Below the pieces are notes generated by a model, which had not been told where the DNA came from, ran no database searches, and saw nothing but the letters and a program-made list of their open reading frames with translations. From Candidatus Altarchaeales archaeon WOR_SM1_86-2 (lineage in GTDB: Archaea; Altiarchaeota; Altiarchaeia; IMC4; MCBC01), in the NCBI GenBank assembly GCA_001723855.1, contig MCBC01000059.1, positions 1 through 7,546 on the forward strand: a DNA stretch of 7,546 bases, written 5' to 3'. Positions 1 to 5,206 of the stretch are shown piece by piece. Each line of letters opens with the position of its first letter. Positions within the stretch are counted from its first letter, which is position 1. The position numbers and the translations under genes were made by a program.

Positions 1-168
1 AGTCTTTTCTGGAGCTGAAAAGCAAATTAATACGCTGTGAATGTATTTTTATTTATATGTAACCAATAATCAACGACCTTCAAAATCACAGAAAATCATC
101 ATACACACAACCATAATTTAAACAAGTTGGAATCGAAACAAAACACATAAAAAGAATCACTCTTATCA
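1..168. other. AT-rich intergenic stretch, no gene seen
   Basis: No convincing reading frame on either strand. The stretch is rich in A and T, unlike the GC-rich block that follows. A TATA-like run near 48-60 (ATTTTTATTTATATG) could be an upstream promoter element, but a better placed one lies at 144-154. No repeats, tRNA or CRISPR units are visible. Confidence 0.5.
144..154 (+). promoter_or_regulatory. Candidate TATA promoter of the structured leader and propeller gene
   Basis: CACATAAAAAG resembles an archaeal TATA box. Archaeal boxes sit about 26 nt before the start site, which would place transcription initiation near 172-177. That falls inside the 14-bp palindrome and just before the structured leader. 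Inference from spacing only. Confidence 0.4.
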
Positions 169-182
169 ATCATCGCGATGAT
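169..182. promoter_or_regulatory. 14-bp perfect palindrome at the predicted transcription start
   Basis: ATCATCGCGATGAT is identical to its own reverse complement. It overlaps the start site predicted from the TATA-like box at 144-154. A dimeric repressor could bind here and block initiation. Alternatively it forms the first small hairpin of the leader RNA (ATCAT/ATGAT closing a CGCG loop). The sequence does not decide between these. Confidence 0.4.
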
Positions 183-183
183 A

Positions 184-385
184 GGTACCGTCAGAGGCAC
201 ATAGATGCCGAGGTGGTTTAGAACCACGGGTAAGTCCTTCATACAAAGCGGCGAAATTCGGCTCGTTTGCCGGGAAAACTTTGCTGGAGGGCACCAGAAC
301 CCCGAGCCGGGCGCCGATGTGTGGGGCGCTATACAAGGTGGAACCTTGCCGAAAGGTAAATACCAAAATAAAGGGTGAAAAACCC
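184..385 (+). ncRNA. Structured 5' leader RNA of unknown family (candidate riboswitch or cis-regulatory RNA)
   Basis: About 200 nt of GC-rich sequence between an AT-rich promoter region and the start codon at 402. Stems read by eye: 196-199/206-209; 213-218/222-227 (GTGGTT/AACCAC); a long arm built from 228-231/299-302, 234-240/286-292, 244-248/279-283 and 249-255/266-272; 311-315/325-329 (GCGCC/GGCGC); 334-338/344-348 (CAAGG/CCTTG); and 373-376/382-385 closing a GAAAA loop. GGTA at 184-187 could also pair with TACC at 361-364 to close the domain. The nested arm with internal loops (AA opposite ACCAGA; a one-sided GGAAAA bulge) looks like a folded RNA and not random sequence. It matches no riboswitch, RNase P, SRP or intron consensus that I know. 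Position and orientation suggest cis-control of the secreted protein downstream. It could instead be a dispersed repeat or a separate small RNA. Confidence 0.6.
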
Positions 386-391
386 AAAAAA

Positions 392-398
392 GAGGTGA
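392..398 (+). promoter_or_regulatory. Strong Shine-Dalgarno site of the propeller gene
   Basis: GAGGTGA matches the archaeal 16S rRNA 3' end (anti-SD core ATCACCTCC) and lies three bases before the ATG at 402, which supports that start. The other protein genes in the window show no such motif. Upstream ACCTT (343-347) could pair with GAGGT (392-396, one G-U pair), offering a possible way to hide the site. Confidence 0.75.
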
Positions 399-401
399 AA
401 A

Positions 402-2036
402 ATGACAAAGAAAATTTTAAGCATATTGGTGATTTTTAGTGCAATGTTGATTAGTGCGATCGTTTTTGCAGAGGATTGGCCGATGTTCCACCACGATTTG
501 AGTTTAAGTGGGGTTACAGGAGATCCGGCACCGGATACAAATAATACACTGTGGATATATCCGACCCCGTCCGGGATGCCTGTGGACTCATCACCAGCGG
601 TTGTTGGTTGTAAAGTTTACATAGGCTCCCAGGACAACCATCTGTATGTTCTTGATAGGGATACTGGCGCCCAGATCTGCAATTTTACAACCAGCGGATA
701 TATAAAATCCTCGCCTGCAGTTGAAGATGATGTAGTCTACTTTTCATCCAATGGAATTGCCTATGCCTTAGATGCTGATGACTGTAGTTTGATCTGGAAC
801 ACCACTATAGGAGGAGGATTTGCGACTTGGTCATCTCCAGCGGTTAAAGATGGAGTTGTATTTGTTGCTGCAGCTAATGGAACAATGTACGCATTAAACG
901 CAAGTGATGGGAGTGTGATCTGGAGCACATTCATTGGAGGATCTCCTAACGGACCAATAACGGTAGTGAATGGCAAAGTTTACAGCGGCACACACAATTT
1001 TAATAACCTCAATCCTACCTTGGTTGCATTAGATGAGGCTACTGGTGTAATACTCTGGACATACGATTATTATCTACACCATGGCGGAGCAACAGCATTT
1101 ATTAACAGCAATGGAGTTGCGGTGGCTGACGGCGACGGCGACGGCAATCTTGAAGTCTACTTTGGCGTTGTCACTTGGATGGGTGTGGGTCCTCAAGCGA
1201 TTTGCTTAGATGAAGCCACCGGTAATGAAGTATGGACGCAGAACATAGGCGGATGGTCTACCTCAACGCCTGCTGTGCACAATGGGGTGGTATATATAGG
1301 TTCTGATGATAATAACATGTATGCATTAAACGCCACCAATGGTAACATTATATGGAACTTTTTGACAGGTGGAGCCGTTTGGACAGCACCAGCGGTTTCC
1401 GATGACGGATGTGGGGATGGTAAAGTGTGCTTCGGTTCATGGGATCACACGGTATACTGCGTAAACGAAAATACGGGTGCTTTAATCTGGAGTTACTACA
1501 CGGGTACAAGCAGGCTGACATCATCCCCTGCAATATCGGATGGGAAACTGTTTATCGGCAATGAAAACGGAAATGTTTATGCATTCGGCCCCATGCTGGT
1601 AGATGTTGATATTAAACCAGGTTCCTGCCCGAACCCGCTGAACAAGAAGAGCAAGGGAGTGCTGCCGGTTGCTATTGTCGGCACCGAGGAATTAGATGTT
1701 ACAACTATTGACCCGGAGACGATACGGCTGACCATGGATGGATCGTGTGGAGGAGTCGCACCGATTCGATGGATCTACGCAGATAACGCAACGCCTGTTG
1801 AAAAGAACCAATGCGAAGAACCATGCAAATGCCATGACCTTGACGGTGACGGTATTATGGACATGATACTCTACTTCGACAAACAAGAGCTGGTGGATGG
1901 ATTAGAACTATGCACGTTCCCTGATGGAGAAAAAGTTCCACTAACCATAACCGGAAACCTATACGAAGAAGGAGGAGGAACACCGATCGAGGGACAGGAC
2001 TGCGTTTGGATCAAAGAGAAAGGTAAAGAAAGGTAA
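402..2036 (+). CDS. Secreted PQQ-type beta-propeller protein with C-terminal calcium-loop domain
   Basis: This 544-residue protein begins with a typical signal peptide: KK, a hydrophobic core, then VFA and a likely cleavage after Ala23, so it should be exported. Residues ~24-398 hold about eight propeller blades of the PQQ/pyrrolo-quinoline type. They are recognisable from repeated SSPAV...G.VY.GS...YALNA..G..IW motifs, for example around residues 63, 97, 141, 285 and 370. One blade carries a DGDGDGNLE loop (residues 243-251), like FG-GAP or EF-hand calcium sites. Residues ~400-544 form a separate domain starting VDVDIKPGSCPNPLN, with HDLDGDGIMD (478-487) as a DxDxDGxxD calcium loop, several cysteines, and GGTPIEGQDC near the end. 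I know this domain as a recurrent C-terminal module of secreted proteins with no assigned function. There is no membrane anchor or sortase-like tail. A cell-surface or binding role is likelier than a PQQ enzyme. The start is fixed by the Shine-Dalgarno and signal peptide. Confidence 0.85.
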   Translation: MTKKILSILVIFSAMLISAIVFAEDWPMFHHDLSLSGVTGDPAPDTNNTLWIYPTPSGMPVDSSPAVVGCKVYIGSQDNHLYVLDRDTGAQICNFTTSGYIKSSPAVEDDVVYFSSNGIAYALDADDCSLIWNTTIGGGFATWSSPAVKDGVVFVAAANGTMYALNASDGSVIWSTFIGGSPNGPITVVNGKVYSGTHNFNNLNPTLVALDEATGVILWTYDYYLHHGGATAFINSNGVAVADGDGDGNLEVYFGVVTWMGVGPQAICLDEATGNEVWTQNIGGWSTSTPAVHNGVVYIGSDDNNMYALNATNGNIIWNFLTGGAVWTAPAVSDDGCGDGKVCFGSWDHTVYCVNENTGALIWSYYTGTSRLTSSPAISDGKLFIGNENGNVYAFGPMLVDVDIKPGSCPNPLNKKSKGVLPVAIVGTEELDVTTIDPETIRLTMDGSCGGVAPIRWIYADNATPVEKNQCEEPCKCHDLDGDGIMDMILYFDKQELVDGLELCTFPDGEKVPLTITGNLYEEGGGTPIEGQDCVWIKEKGKER

Positions 2037-2066
2037 GAACAACCGAAACATTGATTAAAACACAGC

Positions 2067-2097
2067 GAGAGGGATATCCTCTCTTTTTTATTTTTTT
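2067..2097 (+). terminator. Hairpin plus poly-T terminator of the propeller gene
   Basis: GAGAGG (2067-2072) and CCTCTC (2078-2083) form a six-base-pair stem with a GATAT loop. TTTTTTA and a further seven-T run (2091-2097) follow directly. It lies 30 nt past the stop codon. Read on the minus strand the hairpin is not followed by T, so it serves the plus-strand transcript only. Confidence 0.8.
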
Positions 2098-2118
2098 ACA
2101 TTTTTTCTGATTTTATGA

Positions 2119-2730
2119 TCAAAATCTCCTGGCAGAGTAATAGATCAGAGCAACGATATACGCGATGATGATCAGATGGAAGGGAACTGCCCAGTCCCAT
2201 GTTAATCCAACCAAGTACTGGGCATAGAAATCAGCCCATATCTCGGGGAAATCCAGGGAAAGCAGGAACATCCCCATGCTCCACAGTACTATATAAAGCC
2301 ATTCATCTCTCTTCAGAAACACAAACCCCAACACGCAGAGGATCATACCTATATGCCAGAAAACATCGCTGAAATTATAATATATGCCCGGAAAATCCTC
2401 CTTCTGTTTAAGATGCGCTATCTCGTGGGCTGCGATATATTCCATCCTCTCTTCCGTCTCATCCTTTTTTATATAAATTTCATCCTCGGATGTCGCCACC
2501 CCTTCGGCGTCATGCTTCAAATTGGCCGTGTAAACCCTCGGGGTGATATTTAAATTCGCCTTTTTTGCTATATTGAGCGTGATATTTTCTACGGTTTTGT
2601 TCTTTTCCTGCGTCCCCTCTTCAACATAATAAGAGAGGGGCTGATGTGAATCGATGTAGACGGAAACCCCGAATATCAGGCAGAGGACGGTAACTGCCAG
2701 CTTTATTGTCTCCGGTCTGATCTGCTTCAT
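2119..2730 (-). CDS. Small integral-membrane zinc metalloprotease, M48-like
   Basis: A 203-residue protein with a membrane segment at ~9-26, a soluble part, the zinc motif HEIAH at 102-106, two membrane segments (~123-139 and ~144-160), then EIWAD at 163-167 and a last membrane segment (~181-198). Family M48 (HtpX/Ste24) uses HExxH plus a downstream ExxAD glutamate as third zinc ligand, with transmembrane segments between them. The order here is the same, so His102, His106 and Glu163 are the inferred ligands and Glu103 the catalytic base. At about 200 residues it is clearly shorter than HtpX (near 290), so it is a compact relative. Expected role: cleavage of membrane or exported proteins; substrate unknown. 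It is convergent with the secreted propeller gene and divergent from cutA, sharing a TATA palindrome. The start has no Shine-Dalgarno and sits ~25 nt from that box, fitting a leaderless transcript. Confidence 0.7.
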   Translation of the reverse strand: MKQIRPETIKLAVTVLCLIFGVSVYIDSHQPLSYYVEEGTQEKNKTVENITLNIAKKANLNITPRVYTANLKHDAEGVATSEDEIYIKKDETEERMEYIAAHEIAHLKQKEDFPGIYYNFSDVFWHIGMILCVLGFVFLKRDEWLYIVLWSMGMFLLSLDFPEIWADFYAQYLVGLTWDWAVPFHLIIIAYIVALIYYSARRF

Positions 2731-2750
2731 TTTTATTTTTTGGCTTACTG

Positions 2751-2758
2751 TTTATAAA
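2751..2758. promoter_or_regulatory. Palindromic TATA box shared by two divergent genes
   Basis: TTTATAAA reads the same on both strands. Its centre is ~24 nt from the protease start codon at 2730 and ~21 nt from the cutA start codon at 2776. One box, or one overlapping pair, may therefore drive both genes as leaderless transcripts. A second AT element at 2759-2766 is too close to cutA to be its main box. Confidence 0.55.
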
Positions 2759-2775
2759 TTATAAAGACAAACAAA

Positions 2776-3081
2776 ATGATAATAATATACATCACCTCTA
2801 AAGACAAAAAGGAAGCGAAAGCCATAGCAAGGCATTTACTGGAAAAGAAACTGGTCGCTTGCGCCAACATATTCCCGATCGAAAGTTTGTACTGGTGGGA
2901 AAATAAGATCGAAGAGGATAATGAATTTGTTTTGATAGTAAAGACGGTGAAAGAGAGGTTTAATGAAGTTAAGGAAGAGGTTAAGGCAGTCCACAGCTAC
3001 ACCACCCCCTGTATATTGAAGATTGAAGTGGAAGCAAACCCTGAATTTTTGGAATGGGTCAAAAAGGAAACATATTTTTGA
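2776..3081 (+). CDS. cutA: CutA1-family divalent cation tolerance protein
   Basis: A full-length CutA1 protein of 101 residues. Family signatures are present: an N-terminal beta strand followed by DKKEAKAIARHLLEKKLVAC (residues ~10-29), NIFPIESLYWWENKIEED (~31-48) and the late segment HSYTTPCILKIE (~77-88). CutA1 proteins form compact ferredoxin-like trimers. They were linked to copper tolerance in E. coli, but the molecular role is unsettled, so metal handling is a family association only. No Shine-Dalgarno precedes the ATG, and a TATA palindrome lies ~21 nt upstream. A six-T run (3088-3093) just after the stop probably ends the transcript, and the aIF5A promoter overlaps it. Confidence 0.92.
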   Translation: MIIIYITSKDKKEAKAIARHLLEKKLVACANIFPIESLYWWENKIEEDNEFVLIVKTVKERFNEVKEEVKAVHSYTTPCILKIEVEANPEFLEWVKKETYF

Positions 3082-3087
3082 TAAAAC

Positions 3088-3100
3088 TTTTTTATTTAAA
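3088..3100 (+). promoter_or_regulatory. Poly-T end of cutA overlapping the TATA box of aIF5A
   Basis: Six T residues (3088-3093) follow the cutA stop by seven bases and can end transcription in archaea. TTTATTTAAA (3091-3100) is centred ~26 nt before the aIF5A ATG, the classic TATA distance for a leaderless message. The two signals share bases within a 39-nt gap. Confidence 0.5.
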
Positions 3101-3120
3101 TTTTAGTAATAAAGTAAAAA

Positions 3121-3519
3121 ATGGAAGACATAAGAATAGTTGATGCCTCAGGCCTTAAGGCAGGGAAATATGTGGTTATTGACGACGCCCCATGCAGGGT
3201 GGTTAATATAACAAAATCCAAGCCGGGAAAGCATGGTGAAGCGAAATTAAGGATTGTTGGAATCGGGGTGTTTGATGACCGCAAAAGGGAGCTGTTCAAG
3301 CCGGCGGGGCATAAAGTGCATGCTCCGATGATTGATAAGCGCACTGCTCAGGTGCTGACACTGGTGGGTGACGAAGTTCAGTTAATGGACATGGAGACCT
3401 ACGAGACCTTTGAGCTGCCAATGCCGAATGACGATGAAGTAAAGAGGGGAATTTCTGAGGGGGTTGAGGTTTTTTACATCGCAGCCATGGGCCAGAAAAA
3501 GATTTTACAGGTTAAGTAG
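3121..3519 (+). CDS. eif5A: Translation initiation factor 5A (aIF5A), hypusine-containing
   Basis: A 132-residue protein of normal archaeal length. The N-terminal SH3-like domain carries the loop SKPGKHGEAK (33-42); Lys37 in GKHG is the residue that deoxyhypusine synthase modifies in this family. The C-terminal OB-fold runs from about residue 70 to the end. eIF5A/aIF5A binds the ribosome near the E site and relieves stalling at difficult peptide sequences. No Shine-Dalgarno; the TATA element centred 26 nt upstream indicates a leaderless message. The stop codon is immediately followed by the stop codon of the opposite-strand 7TM gene with no spacer, so the messages of the two genes must overlap at their 3' ends unless processed. 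Confidence 0.96.
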   Translation: MEDIRIVDASGLKAGKYVVIDDAPCRVVNITKSKPGKHGEAKLRIVGIGVFDDRKRELFKPAGHKVHAPMIDKRTAQVLTLVGDEVQLMDMETYETFELPMPNDDEVKRGISEGVEVFYIAAMGQKKILQVK

Positions 3520-4176
3520 TTATGATTTCCCGAATGCTGAGCTCGCGATTGCCATCCCAACCGCGGCTGAAACAGAGCCCAATGGGGGCAGACCCAGCAG
3601 GCTGGTTCCGAAGACATCCAGAATGTATCCTAATATGATAGCTATCCCGCACCCGATGCAGAAGATCTTGATTTTTCTCTTGAATTCCGGTTTCTCTATT
3701 TCTCTATAAGCAAGATAGAAAAGAACATACGCTGTCAAAATTACAATCATGCTGACGGTTACCCAGAATGCAAACACCGGCTCATTATGGTGCATCTCAA
3801 CACCTATTTCCGTTTGCTCTACCCCTGTTAGAACGCCCCCGTAGATTATCAAAACGATGTTTACAAGAACGGGGGGAATAAAGACCGTCAATACTCTTCT
3901 ATCTATGTTCCTGAGCATGGAGTACGGGATCAGCAAAAAGAAAAAGAACACAAAACTGAGAATAAATATGTCCATCTCATACAGCAACTCGGCTAAAGCC
4001 ATGTCATCAACAAGGTTCATAAAAAACTCCAGGATCGGCCAGGCGGCAAATATGAAAAGCATACAAGCTAAAAATCTTCTGCTCCATTGTTCCGGGTTCG
4101 CCTTCAAGGTGCGAATGCCCATCCGCAAACAAAAAACTCCGGCGATCAAATAAACCAGCGTCCATGGGTGAAACAT
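3520..4176 (-). CDS. Stand-alone 7TM protein resembling histidine-kinase N-terminal 7TM sensor
   Basis: This 218-residue protein has seven hydrophobic segments, at about residues 5-21, 35-52, 66-86, 94-112, 134-156, 168-186 and 198-212, with short loops. The closing stretch LGLPPLGSVSAAVG (194-207) and overall spacing resemble the 7TM sensor region found at the N-terminus of many archaeal and bacterial histidine kinases (7TM histidine-kinase N-terminal type). Here the protein ends right after the seventh segment, with no PAS, kinase or GGDEF domain. It may be a sensor acting with separate partners, or have another role. The longest loop outside the membrane (~113-133) contains GVEMHH, a possible ligand or metal site. 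The assignment is by architecture, so family membership is tentative. The gene is convergent with aIF5A with zero spacing. A weak TATA-like GATAAATAAC on the minus strand (4194-4203) is ~22 nt upstream. Confidence 0.65.
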   Translation of the reverse strand: MFHPWTLVYLIAGVFCLRMGIRTLKANPEQWSRRFLACMLFIFAAWPILEFFMNLVDDMALAELLYEMDIFILSFVFFFFLLIPYSMLRNIDRRVLTVFIPPVLVNIVLIIYGGVLTGVEQTEIGVEMHHNEPVFAFWVTVSMIVILTAYVLFYLAYREIEKPEFKRKIKIFCIGCGIAIILGYILDVFGTSLLGLPPLGSVSAAVGMAIASSAFGKS

Positions 4177-4180
4177 TTTA

Positions 4181-4222
4181 TTGTGTTCTGGTTGTGTTAT
4201 TTATCTGTTTTTATTTATAAAA
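4181..4222. promoter_or_regulatory. Divergent promoter region between 7TM gene and aIF2-alpha
   Basis: TTTATAAAA (4214-4222) is centred ~22 nt before the aIF2-alpha ATG at 4240 and fits a leaderless promoter. On the minus strand a weaker ATAAATAA element (4194-4203) serves the 7TM gene. A direct repeat TTGTGTT at 4181-4187 and 4192-4198, with an 11-bp period (one helical turn), lies within the start region of the 7TM gene and could be a regulator site. Confidence 0.45.
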
Positions 4223-4239
4223 AGATATAAAGAACTATA

Positions 4240-5052
4240 ATGTCAAAAAAAGAATCTTATCCAGAGGAAGGTGAATTTGTATTGGCGACCGTAGAAAATG
4301 TATTCGGTCATGGTGCATTCGTAACCCTTGATGAGTACGAAAATAAAAGGGGCTTGCTGCATGTTTCCGAGATGTCGTTAAAATGGGTCAAAAACATCCG
4401 CGATTATGTAAAAGAAAATCAGAAGGTTGTTCTGAGGGTTCTCAGGGTCAATCCGGAAAGAGGGCATATAGATCTGTCACTTAGGCGGGTCGGAGATGAG
4501 CAGAGAAGGGAAAAATTGCGGGATGTTAAGCGGCATCAAAGAGCAAACAGGTTGCTGGAGTTTTTAGCAGGTGAATCTTCCACAGGCATCGATGAATTGG
4601 ATAAGAAAATCTCCGCGCCAATTGTAAAAGAATACGGGGTATTGTACGACGGCTTTGAGGCAATCGCTATTAACAATAAAGCGGCGGATAAATTAAAAAT
4701 AGATAAAGATCTGAAAGAGATGCTGGTAAAATTAATAAACGCTAACATAAAGCCGCCTTTTGTTATGATAGACAGCAGGGTAGAATTACGATCGTTTGCT
4801 AAAGACGGCATTGACGTGATCAAGGAATCATTGAACCAAATTTTGAGTTATGAATACGAGGGGGATAATAAATACGATAAGTCGGATGTAACCATAGATG
4901 TGGGTTATATTGCCGCCCCGATGTATAGGATAGGGGTCAGGGCCCCGAATTATAAAATTGCCGAGAGGGTTATGAAGGAAGCGTCCGATAGGGGGATAAG
5001 ATATGTTGAAAAATACAATGGGGCAGGTAAATTCCACAGAAAACTGGAATAA
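4240..5052 (+). CDS. eif2a: Translation initiation factor 2 subunit alpha (aIF2-alpha)
   Basis: A 270-residue protein of normal length. The N-terminal S1/OB domain (~8-84) shows PEEGEFVLATVENVFGHGAF and ends HIDLSLRRV. A helical middle domain follows (~88-175), then an alpha/beta C-terminal domain (~178-265) that contacts the gamma subunit in the family. aIF2 (alpha, beta, gamma) delivers initiator Met-tRNA to the small ribosomal subunit. Ser46, in SEMS (43-46), aligns with the phosphorylated Ser51 of eukaryotic eIF2-alpha; whether it is used here is unknown. In many archaea this gene sits with rpl44e, rps27e and nop10, but here it stands alone between a membrane-protein gene and a tRNA. No Shine-Dalgarno; TATA-like box at 4214-4222. 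T runs at 5057-5061 and 5069-5073 follow the stop. Confidence 0.96.
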   Translation: MSKKESYPEEGEFVLATVENVFGHGAFVTLDEYENKRGLLHVSEMSLKWVKNIRDYVKENQKVVLRVLRVNPERGHIDLSLRRVGDEQRREKLRDVKRHQRANRLLEFLAGESSTGIDELDKKISAPIVKEYGVLYDGFEAIAINNKAADKLKIDKDLKEMLVKLINANIKPPFVMIDSRVELRSFAKDGIDVIKESLNQILSYEYEGDNKYDKSDVTIDVGYIAAPMYRIGVRAPNYKIAERVMKEASDRGIRYVEKYNGAGKFHRKLE

Positions 5053-5087
5053 AAACTTTTTAGAAAAATTTTTGTCAAAAAACAAAA
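5053..5087. terminator. Two-way AT-rich terminator between aIF2-alpha and tRNA-Val
   Basis: The 35-nt gap between these convergent genes has five-T runs on the plus strand (5057-5061, 5069-5073). On the minus strand it has T runs corresponding to A runs at 5084-5087, 5077-5082 and 5064-5068, starting directly after the tRNA 3' end. Archaeal RNA polymerase terminates at such oligo-T tracts, so both transcripts can end here. No hairpin is needed or seen. Confidence 0.6.
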
Positions 5088-5193
5088 TGGGCCCGCCCGG
5101 ATTTGAACCGGGGATCTTCGCCATTTTGATGCCGAAACTGCTGATTCACGCCAACGTCAAGGCGACGTCATAACCGATCTAGACTACGGGCCC
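5088..5193 (-). tRNA. tRNA-Val (anticodon GAC) with a 31-nt intron
   Basis: All cloverleaf parts are present: acceptor GGGCCCG/CGGGCCC, D arm 5167-5184, anticodon stem TCGCC/GGCGA, five-base variable loop AGATC, T arm CCCGG-TTCAAAT-CCGGG, and discriminator A at 5088. CCA is not encoded. The spliced anticodon loop is TTGACGT, giving anticodon GAC (valine, reading GUC and GUU), and the mature length is 75 nt. The gene interrupts this loop after position 37 with 31 nt (5124-5154). It is convergent with aIF2-alpha and divergent from the flavoprotein gene, whose AT-rich promoter block at 5207-5221 it probably shares. Confidence 0.95.
5124..5154 (-). other. Archaeal tRNA intron at position 37/38 with bulge-helix-bulge
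   Basis: The intron fits the canonical splicing-endonuclease substrate. Exon bases 32-35 (TTGA) pair perfectly with intron TCAA to make the four-base-pair central helix. The bulges are C-G|T at the 5' site and A-A|T at the 3' site, each cut after its second base. The outer helix is the anticodon stem TCGCC/GGCGA. The inner helix is T-A, G-C, a G.G mismatch, then C-G and G-C. No reading frame or box C/D element is visible in its 31 nt. The exact boundary could shift by one base because of a repeated T, without changing the product. Confidence 0.9.
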
Positions 5194-5206
5194 GAAAATC
5201 AGTTCT

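Noticed and set aside
184..350. Resemblance of leader fragments (ACCACGGGTAAG, CCGGGAAAAC) to cyclic-di-GMP type I riboswitches
   Set aside because: The conserved order of the family (GGCAAACC, GAAA hairpin, GACGCAAAGCC, CGGG...) is not present, and the stems do not match. Treated as coincidence.
184..385. RNase P, SRP, tmRNA, group II intron or H/ACA guide RNA in the leader
   Set aside because: None of the hallmark motifs (RNase P CR-I/CR-V, SRP Alu or GGAA loop, intron domain V, k-turn plus ACA tail) can be found.
166..408. An 80-residue reading frame on the minus strand over the leader region
   Set aside because: It overlaps the structured leader and the Shine-Dalgarno of the propeller gene, has no promoter or ribosome site of its own, and its composition gives no family signature. 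The self-complementary stems explain the region better.
1128..1145. Three-fold GACGGC repeat
   Set aside because: It encodes the DGDGDG calcium-type loop of one blade, so it is explained by protein sequence and is not an independent repeat element.
402..1600. PQQ-dependent alcohol dehydrogenase
   Set aside because: The propeller lacks the vicinal disulfide and metal or PQQ ligand arrangement expected of quinoprotein dehydrogenases and is shorter. Only the blade repeats are shared.
3520..4176. Microbial rhodopsin
   Set aside because: The seventh segment has no retinal-binding lysine; the only lysine near the C-terminus (217) lies outside the membrane segment.
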